64,000 bases of DNA from Stomoxys calcitrans (GCF_963082655.1 NC_081553.1:20430237-20494236), one strand, 5' to 3'; shown: positions 1 to 11,290, counted from the first letter of the stretch. Translations and numbers: made by a program. The notes: generated from the sequence alone by a model not told the origin.

Positions 1-445
1 TATATGTTTGATAGCTGTTAAATTCTAAATTAATCTAGTTATATGAGGCCATCTAATAGAAAGTATAATTCCTACTGTCCCTATCTACTAGCTGGTTCAA
101 GAAAAAGGTTTAAATGCCTAAACGTTGACTTTTTTATACCACAGATTTACAGTTTTGATAGTTTTAAAACTCTAAATAGACACAGTTATCTCCATGTGCC
201 TTTGAAAAAAAATATAATTCCTACTGTCCCCATCTACGAATAACTGTATTTACAGCAAAAAGTCTAGGATTAGGCTAAACCGTAGTTGCTGACTTTTTTA
301 TACCATAGTTTTGAAGTTTTGATAGTTTTAAAACTCTGAGTGGATAAATTTATCTCCATGTGCCTTTGAAAAAAATTACAATTCCTACTGTCCCCATCTA
401 CTTATAACTGTATTTACAGCAAAAAGTCTAGGATTAGACTTAGTT
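1..445 (+). repeat. tandem units with the CCTACTG box
   Basis: Three copies of a unit of roughly 150-165 bases. Each has a phrase about a T-rich stretch, GATAGTTTTAAAACTC, CTCCATGTGCCTTTGAAA, and then the forward box (at about 68, 217 and 381). The first unit is cut by the window edge. No coding function. Confidence 0.7.
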
Positions 446-476
446 ATGTTGGTTTTTTTCATACAACAGAACCATC

Positions 477-535
477 GCAAATGCAAAATTTGCCCGTGAA
501 CATTCCATAAAAAAGCAAGGGCAAACTGATGAGTT
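477..535 (-). mobile_element. SINE-like element, 3' fragment
   Basis: Reverse-complement match to the 3' part of the tRNA-derived element seen in full at 41144-41455 (TTTGCCCGTGAACATTCC segment). Confidence 0.5.
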
Positions 536-569
536 GCGAGACTGATTGAAGTTTAGTGTTGTCTGCTTT

Positions 570-860
570 GAGGCCAACGTAGCGTAGAGGTTAGCATTTC
601 CGCTGAACGCCTGGATTCGAATCCTGGCGAGAGCAACAGAAAAAATTTTCGGCAGTGGTTTTCCCCATGCAGCATTTGTGAGGTGTTTTGCCATTTAATA
701 ATTCTCTCCAAAGAGGTGTCGCTCTGCGGCACTCCATTCGGACTCGGCTATAAAAAAGATTCCCCTTATCATTGAGCTTAAAACTTGAATCGGACTGCAC
801 TCATTGATGTGTGAGAAGTTTGCTCCTGTTCCTTAGAGGAATGTTCATGGGTAAAATTTG
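570..860 (+). mobile_element. tRNA-derived SINE-like element
   Basis: Starts with an RNA polymerase III box-A-like stretch (TAGCGTAGAGG) and a box-B-like GATTCGAATCC about 40 bases later. The shared body follows: AAAAATTTTC near a CGGTGG phrase, GCATTTGTGAGG, TCTCTCCAAAGAGGTG, ACTCGGCTATAAAAA, TTATCATTGAGC, and GGAATGTTCATGGG near the end. It is about 290 bases long and does not encode protein. Confidence 0.75.
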
Positions 861-867
861 AATCTGA

Positions 868-1015
868 TCGGCATGTCGCAGTGCGACTCCTCTTTGGAAA
901 GAAGTTTTTACATGGCATAGCACCTCACAAATGTCGCCTGCATTAGGGGGGGATAAGCACCGCTGAAATTGTTTTCTGATGTTCTCGCCAGGATTCGAAC
1001 CTAAGCGCTTAGCGA
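868..1015 (-). mobile_element. SINE-like element, 5' fragment
   Basis: Inverted partial copy of the same element, ending in the reverse complement of box B (GGATTCGAACC). It abuts the + strand copy at 570-860, so three fragments of the family lie head-to-head or tail-to-tail here. Confidence 0.65.
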
Positions 1016-1023
1016 TGGTTGCA

Positions 1024-1660
1024 AAACTCGAAATGGATCTAGTTATGCCCATGTTCCTAATTACCGTACCTATTGTCCCTATCTACTAAGAGCGGAATTT
1101 ATAGCAAAAATTCGGGGAAAATGGTTGTTGTTGTGCCACATTTTCATGTGGAGGTTGAAAATCCTCGTCAAGAAGCTCCTGTAGATGAGCTAGCTCATTC
1201 CGGTCCAAGAGACCGATCGCCGCGGGAACAGGGTGGCCATTGGTTAAATATAAAGGCGCCAATAACCCGCCTTGTCATAGGCCAACATCACAGGCATTTA
1301 GTATTTGTGCAAAGCCGGTGCCGCCTGGCCTCTCACTGAGACTCTCGAAATAGATCTAGTTATGCCCATGTTTCTAATTACTGTACCTATTGTCCCTATC
1401 TATCAACAGGAGGAATTTATAGCAAAAATTCGGGGAAAATGGTTGTTGTTGTAGCCACATTTTCATGTGGAGGTTGAAAATCCTCGTCAAGAAGCTCCTG
1501 TAGATGAGCCAGCTCATTCCGGTACAAGAGACCAATCGCCGCGGAAACATGGTGGCCATTGGTTAAATATAAAGGCGCCAATAAGCCGCTTAGTCATGTC
1601 GAGCATCATAGGCACTCAGTATTTGTGCAAGAGCCGGTGGCGCCTGGCCTCTCACTGAGA
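1024..1660 (+). repeat. 317-base tandem duplication
   Basis: Two direct copies (about 1024-1341 and 1342-1660) offset by 317 bases, differing by scattered substitutions and small indels. Each has a degenerate forward box (ACCTATTGTCCCTATCTA), a GGTTGTTGTTG stretch, a GGTGGCCATTGGTT segment and a GGCGCCAATAA segment. A related copy lies at 43570-43690. The open frames here are repeat sequence, not genes. Confidence 0.75.
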
Positions 1661-1689
1661 CTCCTTGCTCGATACCGCTAATTGTCCGC

Positions 1690-2010
1690 TACTGCCATTG
1701 CAGCTACTTCGAATGGAGCATTCCATTATCCGCATTCTGTGGATTTGCCCGTTCGCTCGGAGCTAAATTTTTCGTAACGACTGCCGTTGCAGCTTCTCCG
1801 TATGAAGCATTCCATTATCCGCATCCTGTGGACGTGCCTGGTAACTTTTCGTTATAGCCATGAACACCACACCGACCCGACCTCAATCTTCCAGCCTGTG
1901 TGCATTCCACTATCCGCACCCTGTGGACGCGCCCGGTAGCTTACAGCTTCTCGTGATAGCCATGAACACCACACAGTTCGGACCTCAATGTTCCAGCCTG
2001 TGTTATGATG
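1690..2010 (+). repeat. short tandem repeats, 89-104-base spacing
   Basis: The phrase CATTCCATTATCCGCA followed by CTGTGGA recurs at about 1720, 1809 and 1903. The phrase GCCATGAACACCACAC recurs at about 1857 and 1961. The last unit also appears at about 43960-44025, so this belongs to the same dispersed repeat as 1024-1660. Family unknown. Confidence 0.6.
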
Positions 2011-2965
2011 ATTCCTACTGTTCCCATCTACTATCAATGCATTTTTCATGAATTGAGTGATCACATTACCCTTTTTTGTGTTATTCTTTGCCTAGTAAAG
2101 TCGTACTGGATATATCAAGCCTAACTAAAAAGAATTTTTGTGGCATAATGCTAAGTATATCTAAACACAAAACTAATAAAGTGGTATGATTCCCATCAAT
2201 CCTAGCCACTATGAATACATCTTTCATATCAATGGAACAATGCCAAGCGATAGGCACTTCGGGTACTAACCAGCATGGTTATTATCTATTTTTTATCATT
2301 TAAGTTAACTTCGTAATTAAAGCTTCCATATGAAGCCCCATATCAATACTCCAAAATATTTTCTTAGTTTGAAATCAAGAAGATCTTGGCATGATTCCTA
2401 CTGTCCCCATCTACTATCAGTAAATTTATAGAAAAGAGCAAGGACGCGAGCTTTAAATCTGTTTTTTTTTTTATCATATTCGTAAATAAGGGCAAGCATT
2501 ACGCATTTCTTAACATGCCTCTTATGATGAATATGAAACTCTGGGTTCAATTCCTGGTGAGGGCATCAAAAAATATCTTTTATCCGTGAAAATCTTCTCA
2601 ATATGTTGTAATCTTATGATGATTTTATGATAATAGTCTACTCGTAGTTGGGAGAGCATTGCTTCTTGAACCTTAAAGATGCTATATACAGTCACATATC
2701 AGTTTTCCAAAATATTTTCATAGTTTAGAGTGAAGAAAATCAAAATTTGTAACGAATAATTTGGCATGAATCCTACTGTCCCCATCTACTATCAATGAAA
2801 TTATAGGACATATAGCTTTTAATCTACAATTTCATAACTTTCATAGCAAAAGGGCAACGAAAGAAGATATAGCTCTATAAAAATAATTCATATACCATAC
2901 ATATCATAGCTATTATGCAAAATTCATATCAGTTGATAGTAGGTATGGGACAGTAGGAATTCGGT
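2005..2965 (+). repeat. box units, three forward and one reverse
   Basis: Forward boxes at about 2009, 2394 and 2768, spaced about 375-385 bases apart with similar sequence before the last two (TCCAAAATATTTTC). A reverse box at about 2937-2962 closes the set. The last pair (2768-2962) looks like a 195-base element with box inverted ends. Confidence 0.65.
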
Positions 2966-3111
2966 CACTTGAAAAAAAAAAAAATTTTTTGGCATCAAAA
3001 TTTTAGATGGCGGTATAAAAAAATGACATCAAAAGTCTTAACGAAATTGTCAAAGTAAGCTCATTAGAAATTTTTGTTTCTGATCTCATCCGGCACCATT
3101 CCTACAGCGCC

Positions 3112-3412
3112 TATGCAAATTGCTAATTTTGCCCATGAACATTCCGCTAAGGAACAGGAGCAAACTTCTCAAATATTAATGAGTGCAATCCGATTCTAGT
3201 TTAAGTTCAATGATAAGGGACCTCCTTTTTATAGCCGAGTCCGAATGGCGTGCCGCAGTGCGACTCCACTTTAGAGAGAAGTTTTTACATAAATGAATGT
3301 TGTCAGCATTAGGAGGGGAAAGCCACCGCTGAAATTTTTTTCTGATGGTCTCACCAGGATTCGAACCCAGGCGTTCAGCGTCATAGTCGGAAATGCTAAC
3401 CTCTGACCTACG
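3112..3412 (-). mobile_element. tRNA-derived SINE-like element
   Basis: Nearly full-length inverted copy: starts with the reverse of the 3' end (GCAAATTGCTAATTTTGCCC, CATTCCGCTAAGG) and ends with the reverse box B (GGATTCGAACC at about 3358) and box A near 3405. It abuts the LINE remnant that starts at about 3418. Confidence 0.75.
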
Positions 3413-3417
3413 GGGGT

Positions 3418-3848
3418 ATGTTTAAGGACGAGGTGCACGTACTAACAGAGTGCCCGTATAATTCGGTCCTTAGGGATTTAGACGCTATGGGTATATCCTT
3501 AAGAGAGGGGGTGTGGAATTTGACCATGGCCTTGTTGGACTCTAAAACCGTTGCGAGTTTGGTCTTCTTTGCGAAGGCGGTCTTTGATAGGAGAATGATG
3601 TTTGGGGTACGGTGATAGGCCTCTGGCGAGTCGTCCGATGGTTTGGTGCTTGATGTTTGTCCGATTTTTGTGTGCTCGTTCGTTTTTTGTCCGCAGTGGG
3701 AAGTGTCTGTTCTTGTCCGTCCGATGTTGTCCGTTATGTCCCAATTTTTTAGAGCGCACAACAAGCCGATTACTGGCTTAGGTGTACGACCATAGTGGCA
3801 TGAGGCGGATTTATATCTGCACCCTCTTTTCGACCTAACCTAACCTAT
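3418..3848 (+). pseudogene. non-LTR retrotransposon 3' remnant
   Basis: A 65-codon open stretch (3418-3615) contains VHVLTECPYNSVLRDLD, which resembles the degenerate C-terminal Cys/His region (H..L..CP) of LINE ORF2 proteins. It is followed by about 230 bases of 3' UTR-like sequence and a tail of CCTAACCTAACCTA (3833-3846). No reverse transcriptase catalytic region is present, so this is a 5'-truncated fossil. The clade is not certain, and the tail is the strongest sign of a LINE 3' end. Confidence 0.5.
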
Positions 3849-4004
3849 GTCTCTAGAAGGAGTTGTCCGTTTTTGTCCGTATAGGGTTACTGTTCGTGTT
3901 GGGTATTTTTTCCGTTCAGATCCGTATTGAATTTTAGTCCGCTTTGGTTTTAGGGGGGTCGGGGAAATGGCTTTGGCGGTTTTCCTTTTAGGTGACTAGT
4001 TCGG

Positions 4005-4376
4005 AACTGTTTGGAGTTCAACTTGTAGTAGCTTCGGCTACTAGGTCTGTCCGAAGTCCTTAATCTGTTACCACGGGAATCGGGAGCCACTGGGATTTCG
4101 ATCCCAGCCCGACTATGGTGAGGACCCATTGGGGAGAAATGTGGTGGCTGTGGTTTGGACCCAAATCGCGGTTATATTGCAAGCTCAATGTGGAGTTGCA
4201 TTGCAATCGGGTAAAGTGACCCATAGATCGGGAGCCCCTGGGATTTCGATCCCAGCCCGACTATGGTGAGGCCCCAGTGTGGAGTAACGTAGTGGCTGTG
4301 GTTTGGACCCAAATTGCGGATAGATCGCAAGCTCGATGTCGAGTTGCATTGCCATCGGGTAAAGTGAGCCATAGAT
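4005..4376 (+). repeat. tandem repeat, about 140-base unit
   Basis: Two clear units share GGGATTTCGATCCCAG, CCCGACTATGGTGAGG, GTGGTGGCTGTGG or a variant, and GATCGGGAG at their junction (about 4080 and 4219). The related phrase TGACTATGG..AGGCCC reappears at 5416 and 5642 in a second tandem block. Probably non-coding parts of an unclassified retroelement. Confidence 0.55.
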
Positions 4377-4575
4377 CGGAAGGAGTTTTAGATAGTGCTC
4401 CGCTCCTAACCAAAGGGGAGAGAACGACCAGATAACGTGGTATTGAATTGGTACACATGCATAGCCTTGACTATGTGTGGGTGCTTTGGTCGACGCATTA
4501 TATTCATCCGGGGTTAAGAGCCCTGCAGGATTGACCCAACACGGCAGGTGACTGCATTAAACACCATTCGGACTT
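4374..4575 (+). repeat. 200-base direct repeat, left copy
   Basis: Begins GATCGGAAGGAGTT and ends GCAGGTGACTGCATTAAACA. It matches 5765-5965 along its length with scattered differences. The pair flanks about 1.2 kb and could be an LTR-like or duplicated 3' UTR segment; no TG..CA termini or primer-binding site were recognised. Confidence 0.55.
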
Positions 4576-4756
4576 TTCGCTTTCTATTGCCCCACAGGGG
4601 ACCCTTAGGTTCGCGGTCCGAAGTGGAAGATTGAGGCTACCCAGGTATTGTGTTGCTTTGGGTTGTTCCTTAAAAATTAGTTCCGTGGCTACGAAATTTG
4701 CTGTTTTAACTGATATTTCGATGACGAATAAAGGTTTTGTGCAATTTATTTGTCGG

Positions 4757-5077
4757 CATGAAGAGACGGATTGTAAGAAGGTGAAGGATGGCCAGGAATT
4801 AAAGGTTGGAAAGCTGGAGGAAGATGGTTGAAGCGATGAGACAAAAGATGGATGAGAAGTTAGTAGAGTCATCGAGAAGGTCGGTGAGTTGAGGGCTGCT
4901 GTACCGTTTGGAAGATTTACACCCACACGACCAGGTCCGAAGACTAACCGATCACTTTTCGATGACTCTACTAACTTCTCATCCATCTTCTGTCTCATCG
5001 CTTCAACCGTCTTCCTCCAGCTTTCCAACCTTCAATTCCTGGCCGTCCTTCACCTCCTTACCCTCCGTCACTTCATG
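4757..5077. repeat. imperfect inverted repeat, arms about 120 bases
   Basis: Arm 4757-4882 and the reverse complement of 4955-5077 agree over about 120 bases (CATGAAG, GTGAAGGA, GGCCAGGAATT, AAAGCTGGAGGAAGA, GAGAAGTTAGTAGAGTCATC). About 72 bases separate the arms. The minus-strand reading of the right arm gives an amphipathic helix-like stretch (LESWRKTVEAMRQKMDEKL), which could derive from a retroelement gag. That is a guess. Confidence 0.7.
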
Positions 5078-5274
5078 TAGGTGGATGTATGGAAGTTCCT
5101 GTTGGTTTGGATGTTTTTCTCACGGTGTCGCTGCTACTCCTTTTGATTAGCAGAGTGTGTACCGTGTTGTGTGAATGTTTCGGTGGCATTACTGTTTTCA
5201 GTCTTGTGCCAAGTCGTTTTGGGTTATGCAACCTGCTTTCTGATGGTTCTGTTTGTGGTGTGGTGGTTTGCTAC

Positions 5275-5715
5275 GAGATGGTACTTCCATCATCCCACTT
5301 GGTGGCCAGTCCGGAACCGTTTTGTAGTTCAACTGGAAGTAGTTGGTCGACGTTGGCGAACCAGAGTCCTTAATCTGGTACCACGGATGTCAGGGGCTCC
5401 TGGCACTTTGGTTACAGCCTGACTATGGCCAGGCCCCAGTTGTGAGCAACGTGGTGGCTGTGGTATTCACCTAAAATCGCAGGATGATGGTTGTGTTTGT
5501 GGTGTTGCTACAGGATGGTGCCTTGGTGACCAGTCCGAAACTGTTTGTAGTTTAACTGGAAGTAGTTGGTCGACGTTGGCGGACCAGAGTCCTTAATCTG
5601 GTACCTCGGGTGTCAGGAGCTCCTGGAACTTTGGTTACAGCCTGACTATGGTGAGGCCCAAGTGGAGAGTAACGTGGTGGCTATGGTTTAGACCTAAAAT
5701 CGCAGGAAGGGCAGT
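5275..5715 (+). repeat. tandem repeat, about 227-base unit
   Basis: Two units share AGTTGGTCGACGTTGGCG (5342 and 5569), CCAGAGTCCTTAATCTGGTA, GGTTACAGCCTGACTATGG and CCTAAAATCGCAGG. They are diverged relatives of 4005-4160. Long open frames here are not supported as genes. Confidence 0.65.
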
Positions 5716-5764
5716 TGTTGTTCGTTGTTGTGATGCATGTAATCAACCGGATGCCCTGACCCAG

Positions 5765-5965
5765 AGATCGGAAGGAGTTCCAGATGGTGCTTTTTCCATA
5801 ACCAAGGAAGAGATCACGTTTAAACTACGTGGGCTCGAAGTGGTATTCATGCTAGCTTCGACCATGTATGGGGGCGTTGGTAGACGCATTATATTCACCC
5901 GGGGCTAAGAGTCCTGCAGGATTAAGACAACATGGCAGGTGACTGCATTAAACACCATTAGAACT
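5765..5965 (+). repeat. 200-base direct repeat, right copy
   Basis: Second copy of the segment at 4374-4575, including GACGCATTATATTCA, CGGGG.TAAGAG.CCTGCAGG (one base variable) and GCAGGTGACTGCATTAAACA. Confidence 0.55.
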
Positions 5966-5995
5966 TGTGTCTATCTACTAACTCCTAAATTTAAA

Positions 5996-7012
5996 GTGAT
6001 AAGAAAAAATGTGCTAAGTTTAACCGTGCCGAATCTTGGGATCACACCACCATGGATTCTGTAAAAAATGTCCACTAACAAACTTACCTGAAGACAACTG
6101 CGTGTTTTACGTACGAAATTTTTGCCAAATCAGGCACAAATTTAATAATCTAGGTGCCGTAGAAAACTATTCGGGGAGTCTATTTATATGGAAGTTATAT
6201 GAAGTTATAGACCGATTTAAACCGACCTCTAGTTGCGACCTCTAGAGGCTCAAGAAGTCAAGATCCCAGATCGGTTTATATGGCAGCTATATCAGGTTAT
6301 GAACCGATTTGGACCTTATTTGGCACAGTTATTGAAAGTCTTAATAAAATACGTCATGAAAAATTTCAGCCAAATTGGATAGGAATTGCGCACTCTAGTG
6401 GCTCAAGAAGTCAAGATTCAAGATCGGTTTATATGGCAGCTATATCAGGCTATTGACCGATTTAAACCTAACTTAGCACAGTTGTTGGAAGTCATAGCGA
6501 AACACGTCGTGCAAAATTTCATTCCAATCGGATAAGAATTGCGCCCTCTAGAGGCTCAAGAAGTCAAGACCCATGATCGGTTTATATGGCAGCTATATCA
6601 GGTTATGGACCGATTTGAACCATATTTGGCACAGTTATAACATGTCATAACAAAGCAGGTCATGCAAAATTTCATTCCAATCGGATAATTAATGCGGCTT
6701 TTAGAGGCTCAAGAAGTCCAGACACAAGATCGGTTTATATGGCAGCTACATCAAAACATGGACCGATATGGCCCATTTACAATCCCAATTGACCTACACT
6801 AATGAGAAGTATTTGTGGCAAAATTTCAAGCGACTAGCTTTACTCCTTCGAAACTTTGCGTGCTTTTGACAGACGGACGGACAGACGGGCGGACAGACAG
6901 ACGGATGGACAGACATGGGTTCTCAGACTATTATTTCGAGTAGTTACAATCGGAATGACGAAATTAGTATACCCCCATCGTATGGTGCAGGGTATATAAA
7001 CTGCATTAATTT
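5996..7012 (+). mobile_element. Helentron/DINE-1-like element, copy A (degenerate)
   Basis: Left end shows a decayed form of the family start (GTGCTAAGTTTAACCGTGCC). The interior has four or more units with GCGCCCTCTAGAGGCTCAAG and GATCGGTTTATATGGCAGCT. It then has the phrase ending in CTTTACTCCTTCGAAA, a (GACR)n tract (6870-6915), and the right-end hairpin TATACCCCCATCGTATGG with GGGTATA. No transposase or helicase is encoded, so it is non-autonomous. Assignment to the Helentron/DINE-1 group is by architecture. Confidence 0.6.
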
Positions 7013-7224
7013 CCAACAAATTAAAACGTGGTGAGTTCGAACGGATCGAAACTTGGGAACTCACAAACATTTCTTTCTCTACTAAAAAATTTACACAAAT
7101 TAACTTAGTTGAAGAGTTCAGGCATTCTTTCAATATAACATTTCTTGGGTCCGCGGAGGACTAATTGGAATAATGGCTTATATAATACTAGCCGAACCGT
7201 ACCCACTCCGCTGCTCTTTCTTTA

Positions 7225-8535
7225 ACTCTCTAATATGGCACCTCTGACATTTCCCTCAAATATGGATATGAAATACTTGCTGCACTTCCTCAACCCTTTA
7301 ACTTGAGCCCCATATTGCCAGTGCCGGTAAATATGAACCCTTTGTAGTGCGTTTTGGGTCTGGGGCGTCCACCTGCACTGAAAATAGATATCAAATTCGT
7401 TTTTTATTCCCAAAGTAAATGAATTTCAGTTTAGAGTGGGCTTTGGGGTATGCCCTACCCCAAAACACTTGGCTCCAAAATTGGATATCAAATTCGTTTT
7501 CTACTCTCAAATACCTTTCATTTGAGTCCCATATTGTCATCTTGGGTCAAATAACCCGGTTGACGTATATTTGGGAGGAAAAGCGCTACCTAGACTTGAA
7601 CGCAAATTTTAATGTCACATTCGTAATTTACTCTCTAATATCTTTCATTTGAGTCCCATAGAGCCATGGTCGGCTAATATGCCCATTTGGGGATATTTTG
7701 GGCTGGGTGACCTCCCATTACTTGGACCTAATGTTTTATGCCATATTTGTAATCTACTGCCTAATACTTTTCATTTGAGTCCCATATTGACATGAATTTC
7801 AAATATATCTGTTTGGAGAAGTTTTGGGTTGGGAGGGCCGCTGGGTACATGGACCCAAATTTTATTACCATATTCATTTCCTGTTCTCCAATACCTTTCA
7901 TTTGATACCTTTATTGTGCCCATCGCACCACTTTCCGTAGGGTCCGTTATTCACCCTTTATTCAAAAATTATATAGCCTATGTTTCCTTCCAGACAAACG
8001 TACACAATCTATGAAAAATTTTTTTCCTACTTCCTAACCATATTCGTAATCTACTCCCGAATACCTTTCATTTGAGTCCCATATTGTCCTTATCGGTGCA
8101 CTTTTGATTTTGGGTGGTGTTTTTGAGGTAACGGTGGAGGGTCCCAAAAATACCTCCACCGTTACCTCAAAAATACCTCCTTCCGTTATCAATAAATTAT
8201 AAGCCCTATTACTACTTCCTGACCATATTCGTAATCTACTCCCGAATACCTTTCATTTGACTCCCATATTGTCATGATCATCAAATAAACCTATTTTAAG
8301 GGGTTTTGGGGCTGGGGCGGCCCCCAGGTACTTGGACCCAACTTTTATTATGAAATTCGTTTTCTACTCTTCGATACCTTTCATTTGAATCCCCTATTGT
8401 CCCGATCGGTGCAATTTTATTTTTCGATAGTACTTTTGGGTTAAGGGGAGGGTCCGCCCCCCCTCCTGATATCAAAAAATTATACAGCCTTTGTTTGCTT
8501 CCAGACAAACCTACACAATCTGTGAAAATTCCAAG
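7225..8535 (-). repeat. tandem repeat array with CAAATGAAAGGTATT units
   Basis: Seven or eight units of about 125-190 bases on the minus strand. Each contains CAAATGAAAGGTATT near GAGTAGA or TACGAAT and a G-rich stretch (for example GGCGGACCCTCCCC around 8445). Landmarks on the + strand lie at about 7510, 7640, 7763, 7890, 8058, 8245 and 8375. Related + strand arrays are at 32610-33560 and 41510-41870. Apparent proteins are repeat translations. Confidence 0.65.
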
Positions 8536-8639
8536 GTTATCGGTTTAGTCGTTTTTGAATCTATACGGATCGAACAAACACAAACTGAATTTTTTTATTG
8601 TAAGATTGGACCATACCTTCCACGGGTTTTTGAAGTCAT

Positions 8640-8998
8640 GAAAAAACCACTTCTTCCGCAATTTAATCCAATTTGAATAATAATTGCGATTTCTAGGGGC
8701 CCAAGATCAATCAAGTGGAGGGACCATTTTATAAGGGATTTATATTAAAACCGTTATGGTCCATTTGCAATCCTGAATGACTTTCACTCGCCTCAGTGTA
8801 TAATGCACTACTACAACAACAATAATCTTCAGCCATAGAAGTATCAGTGCAAAATTTCAAGGGTATATCTGTATTTATTCGGTCACTAGCGTGATTTCGG
8901 AGGGATGGAAGGACATGACTACCTCAAGTTCATCCTAGTCGCAGCTCAAACGGTATGACTAGATTAGTAGTAGTACCCCTCCCATGGCGTTGGGTATA
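8640..8998 (+). mobile_element. degenerate right end of a Helentron-like element
   Basis: Remnant of a unit (ATAATTGCGATTTCTAGGGG at about 8680) followed by a decayed right end: ACTAGATTAGTAGTAGTACC, CCTCCCATGG and GGGTATAAAA. This corresponds to the GAAATTAGTATACCCCC hairpin of intact copies. The (GACR)n tract is reduced to GGATGGAAGGACATGAC. Confidence 0.4.
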
Positions 8999-11030
8999 AA
9001 AACTAAACATTTGTTTCGAAATAATCACCGTTCCACTGTCTATTTTCATTATTTCTTGCCTCTGTTTGAATTCCACGTTTTGAATTGCCCAGACAGCTAA
9101 CAAATAGAGTATTGACGTTCCAATTCTTATCATTTTAATGAAAATTGTTAAAAATCGAAATCATTTAGAAAAACCCAAAAAAAAAAAACAAAAAAAAAAT
9201 GTTGAGAATCAACAACATACGGCTGTTATCAATCAACAAATATACACTAAACAAACAACAACAACAACTAACAATTCTTACACTTCTTCTTTTCCAAGTT
9301 AGCACCTTAGAGCAGAGAAAAAAAAAAAACTTAAGTAAAAACAGATAACGGCTATCAAAATCGATTGTAGACCGTTTGTCAAAAAATACCCAAAAATAAA
9401 TACACAAAGAACTTCTTAATTCTCAAAAGGGGCAGGGGGTATGGGGAAAGTGCAAACACCATACAATGCAGTGTGCAATTGAACATAAACTACCAAACAA
9501 AAAAAAAAAAAAAAAAACCAATGCCTCATATCTATCAAATTTAAAGAACTGCCATATGCGTTAGAAATGAATAAAAAAAAAAAAAAAAACAAGTCCAGTT
9601 TAGATTGGAAACTGTCAAATATTTGCTGAGCTACCTGTCATTAACAAATATTTGTCATCTTTTTTGTTCCACGATGATACCGATAAGGCAATGAAGGTAT
9701 CTTGGCAAGGCAGATAGGGCAAAAATCATATTAGGAAATTATAAAACAATCGAACGATTCGATAGATATACTCAACACATACACAGACACAGTTGTCGTA
9801 TCTCTGAATTGGTTAAGGAATGTTATCATTCTAGTATCTAGAACTAACTTCTTTTAATATTTTCACTTTTTTTGATTGAATCAAAAGGACTGTCGTTCAA
9901 TAACGTACAGGTGATAAAGTAATTTTGGGTTAACACTAACAACAACATCAATAGAAGTCGTAAAAAGTAGAAATACAGTTATATCTGAAACCCTAAGGAG
10001 TCCCAGTAGTTCAATAGAATTAGCCTTGGCAAAGAGTAAAAAGGCAGAAGAAGAAGGCAACTAACCAGAACGGTATCATAGGCGGCCTAGACATCCTAGT
10101 CATAAATCTTCCAACACTGGTCACCAACAAACCCAGCACACAAAACGCCCACCCAAACTAGAGTTTGAATGTCTGTCTGTCCGTCCGTCTGTCTATCCCA
10201 AGGCGTCTGCTGGCCTGAAGAACAATAAACCTTACAACTCGCTAACTTTAATGTCTCCCAGTGTGCAGGTGACACAATCAGTATACATGGTAATAACAAT
10301 AACAACGACAACAACAACAACAACACTAGGCAACCTTAGCGCCAGCCACCAGCAGCCAGTCAACCTCTAAAGGCGACATAAAACAAGATCTTTTGTTTAA
10401 AATTATCCCTAAAAAAAACTGAAACTGAAACTAAACACTCCAACAATAGAACAATCAAATGTGGTAAATACACCACAAAAAAAAAAAAGATACACAAATT
10501 CATGGCAGGCTATTGTCTTGGCCCGCTCTCTCTCTCGCTCACTATCCGTTTCCACTATCACTTATTTTGGTAAGGCTTGTTGTTCTATTCTTGTAAAATC
10601 TCTACAAGGATAATAATATGGCCAGCATCGAATATCCAATTGACACCATGATAATAACAAGCGAAAAATTGCACACTTATTTTTTGTACAGGAAAATAGG
10701 CATTCCCTTGTCTGTCTGTCTGTCCTCATGGCTGTGTGTGTTTTGTATGATTTCAAATCCTCTTCAGCCATAAAAAGTCAATTGTAAATCTAACCGCAGT
10801 TGTTTAATCAAACAAAGGCCCATAAACAAAAGGCTAAGGTGAAGTACATAGGTCTTAAATCGAGAGATAAAGAAATTAAAAATAAAAAAAATCTTAAAAT
10901 GGAACAGATGGTGAAAAATAGGGAATTTAATGATTGGAAGACAAATTCAAGAAATTTTTATAAAGATTTTGAAATAGGGACAAAACTGGGAAAGTATCTG
11001 ATATTGATATGAGTGGAAAGTGAAGGTCGC
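8999..11030. other. gene-free, repeat-poor sequence upstream of grn
   Basis: AT-rich DNA with CAA/CAACAA runs, poly-A stretches and GTCY-type tracts (about 10166-10198 and 10717-10736). No convincing coding sequence or RNA gene. It could contain grn regulatory DNA; nothing specific can be shown. Confidence 0.5.
10166..10198 (+). repeat. (GTCY)n microsatellite
   Basis: GTCTGTCTGTCCGTCCGTCT run outside any recognised element. Similar short tracts occur near 10717, 24890, 38180 and 56877. Confidence 0.6.
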
Positions 11031-11034
11031 CATA

Positions 11035-11290
11035 GAGCAGAGGTAAGCCTATCTGATTATGACACTGAATGTCTGGTTTCGAATCTTGGGAGAATATTAG
11101 AAAATTTTTCAGCGGTGATAATCACCTTCTAATGGTGGCAACATTTGTGAGGTACTTCTTCTCCCCAAAGCGGTATTGCACTGCGACAAGCCTTACGGAC
11201 TAAGCTATAAAAGAAGGCCTCTTATCATAGAGCTAAAACTTGATTCGGACAGCACACATTGATATGTGATAAGTTGGGATGAAAAGAAAG
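11035..11290 (+). mobile_element. tRNA-derived SINE-like element, diverged
   Basis: A degraded box A (GAGCAGAGGTAAGC), box B (GTTTCGAATCTTGG) and body phrases (GGCAACATTTGTGAGGTA, CTAAGCTATAAAAGAAGG, CTTATCATAGAGC) mark this copy. Confidence 0.6.

Noticed and set aside
3832..3847. Interstitial telomere repeat
   Set aside because: Only two full CCTAA units and part of a third, placed at the end of a LINE-like 3' UTR; more likely the element's own tail.
4504..5028. 174-codon minus-strand open frame
   Set aside because: Crosses the 200-base direct repeat and part of the inverted repeat, so it is a composite. Only the first 25 or so residues look protein-like, and they may be a retroelement relic.
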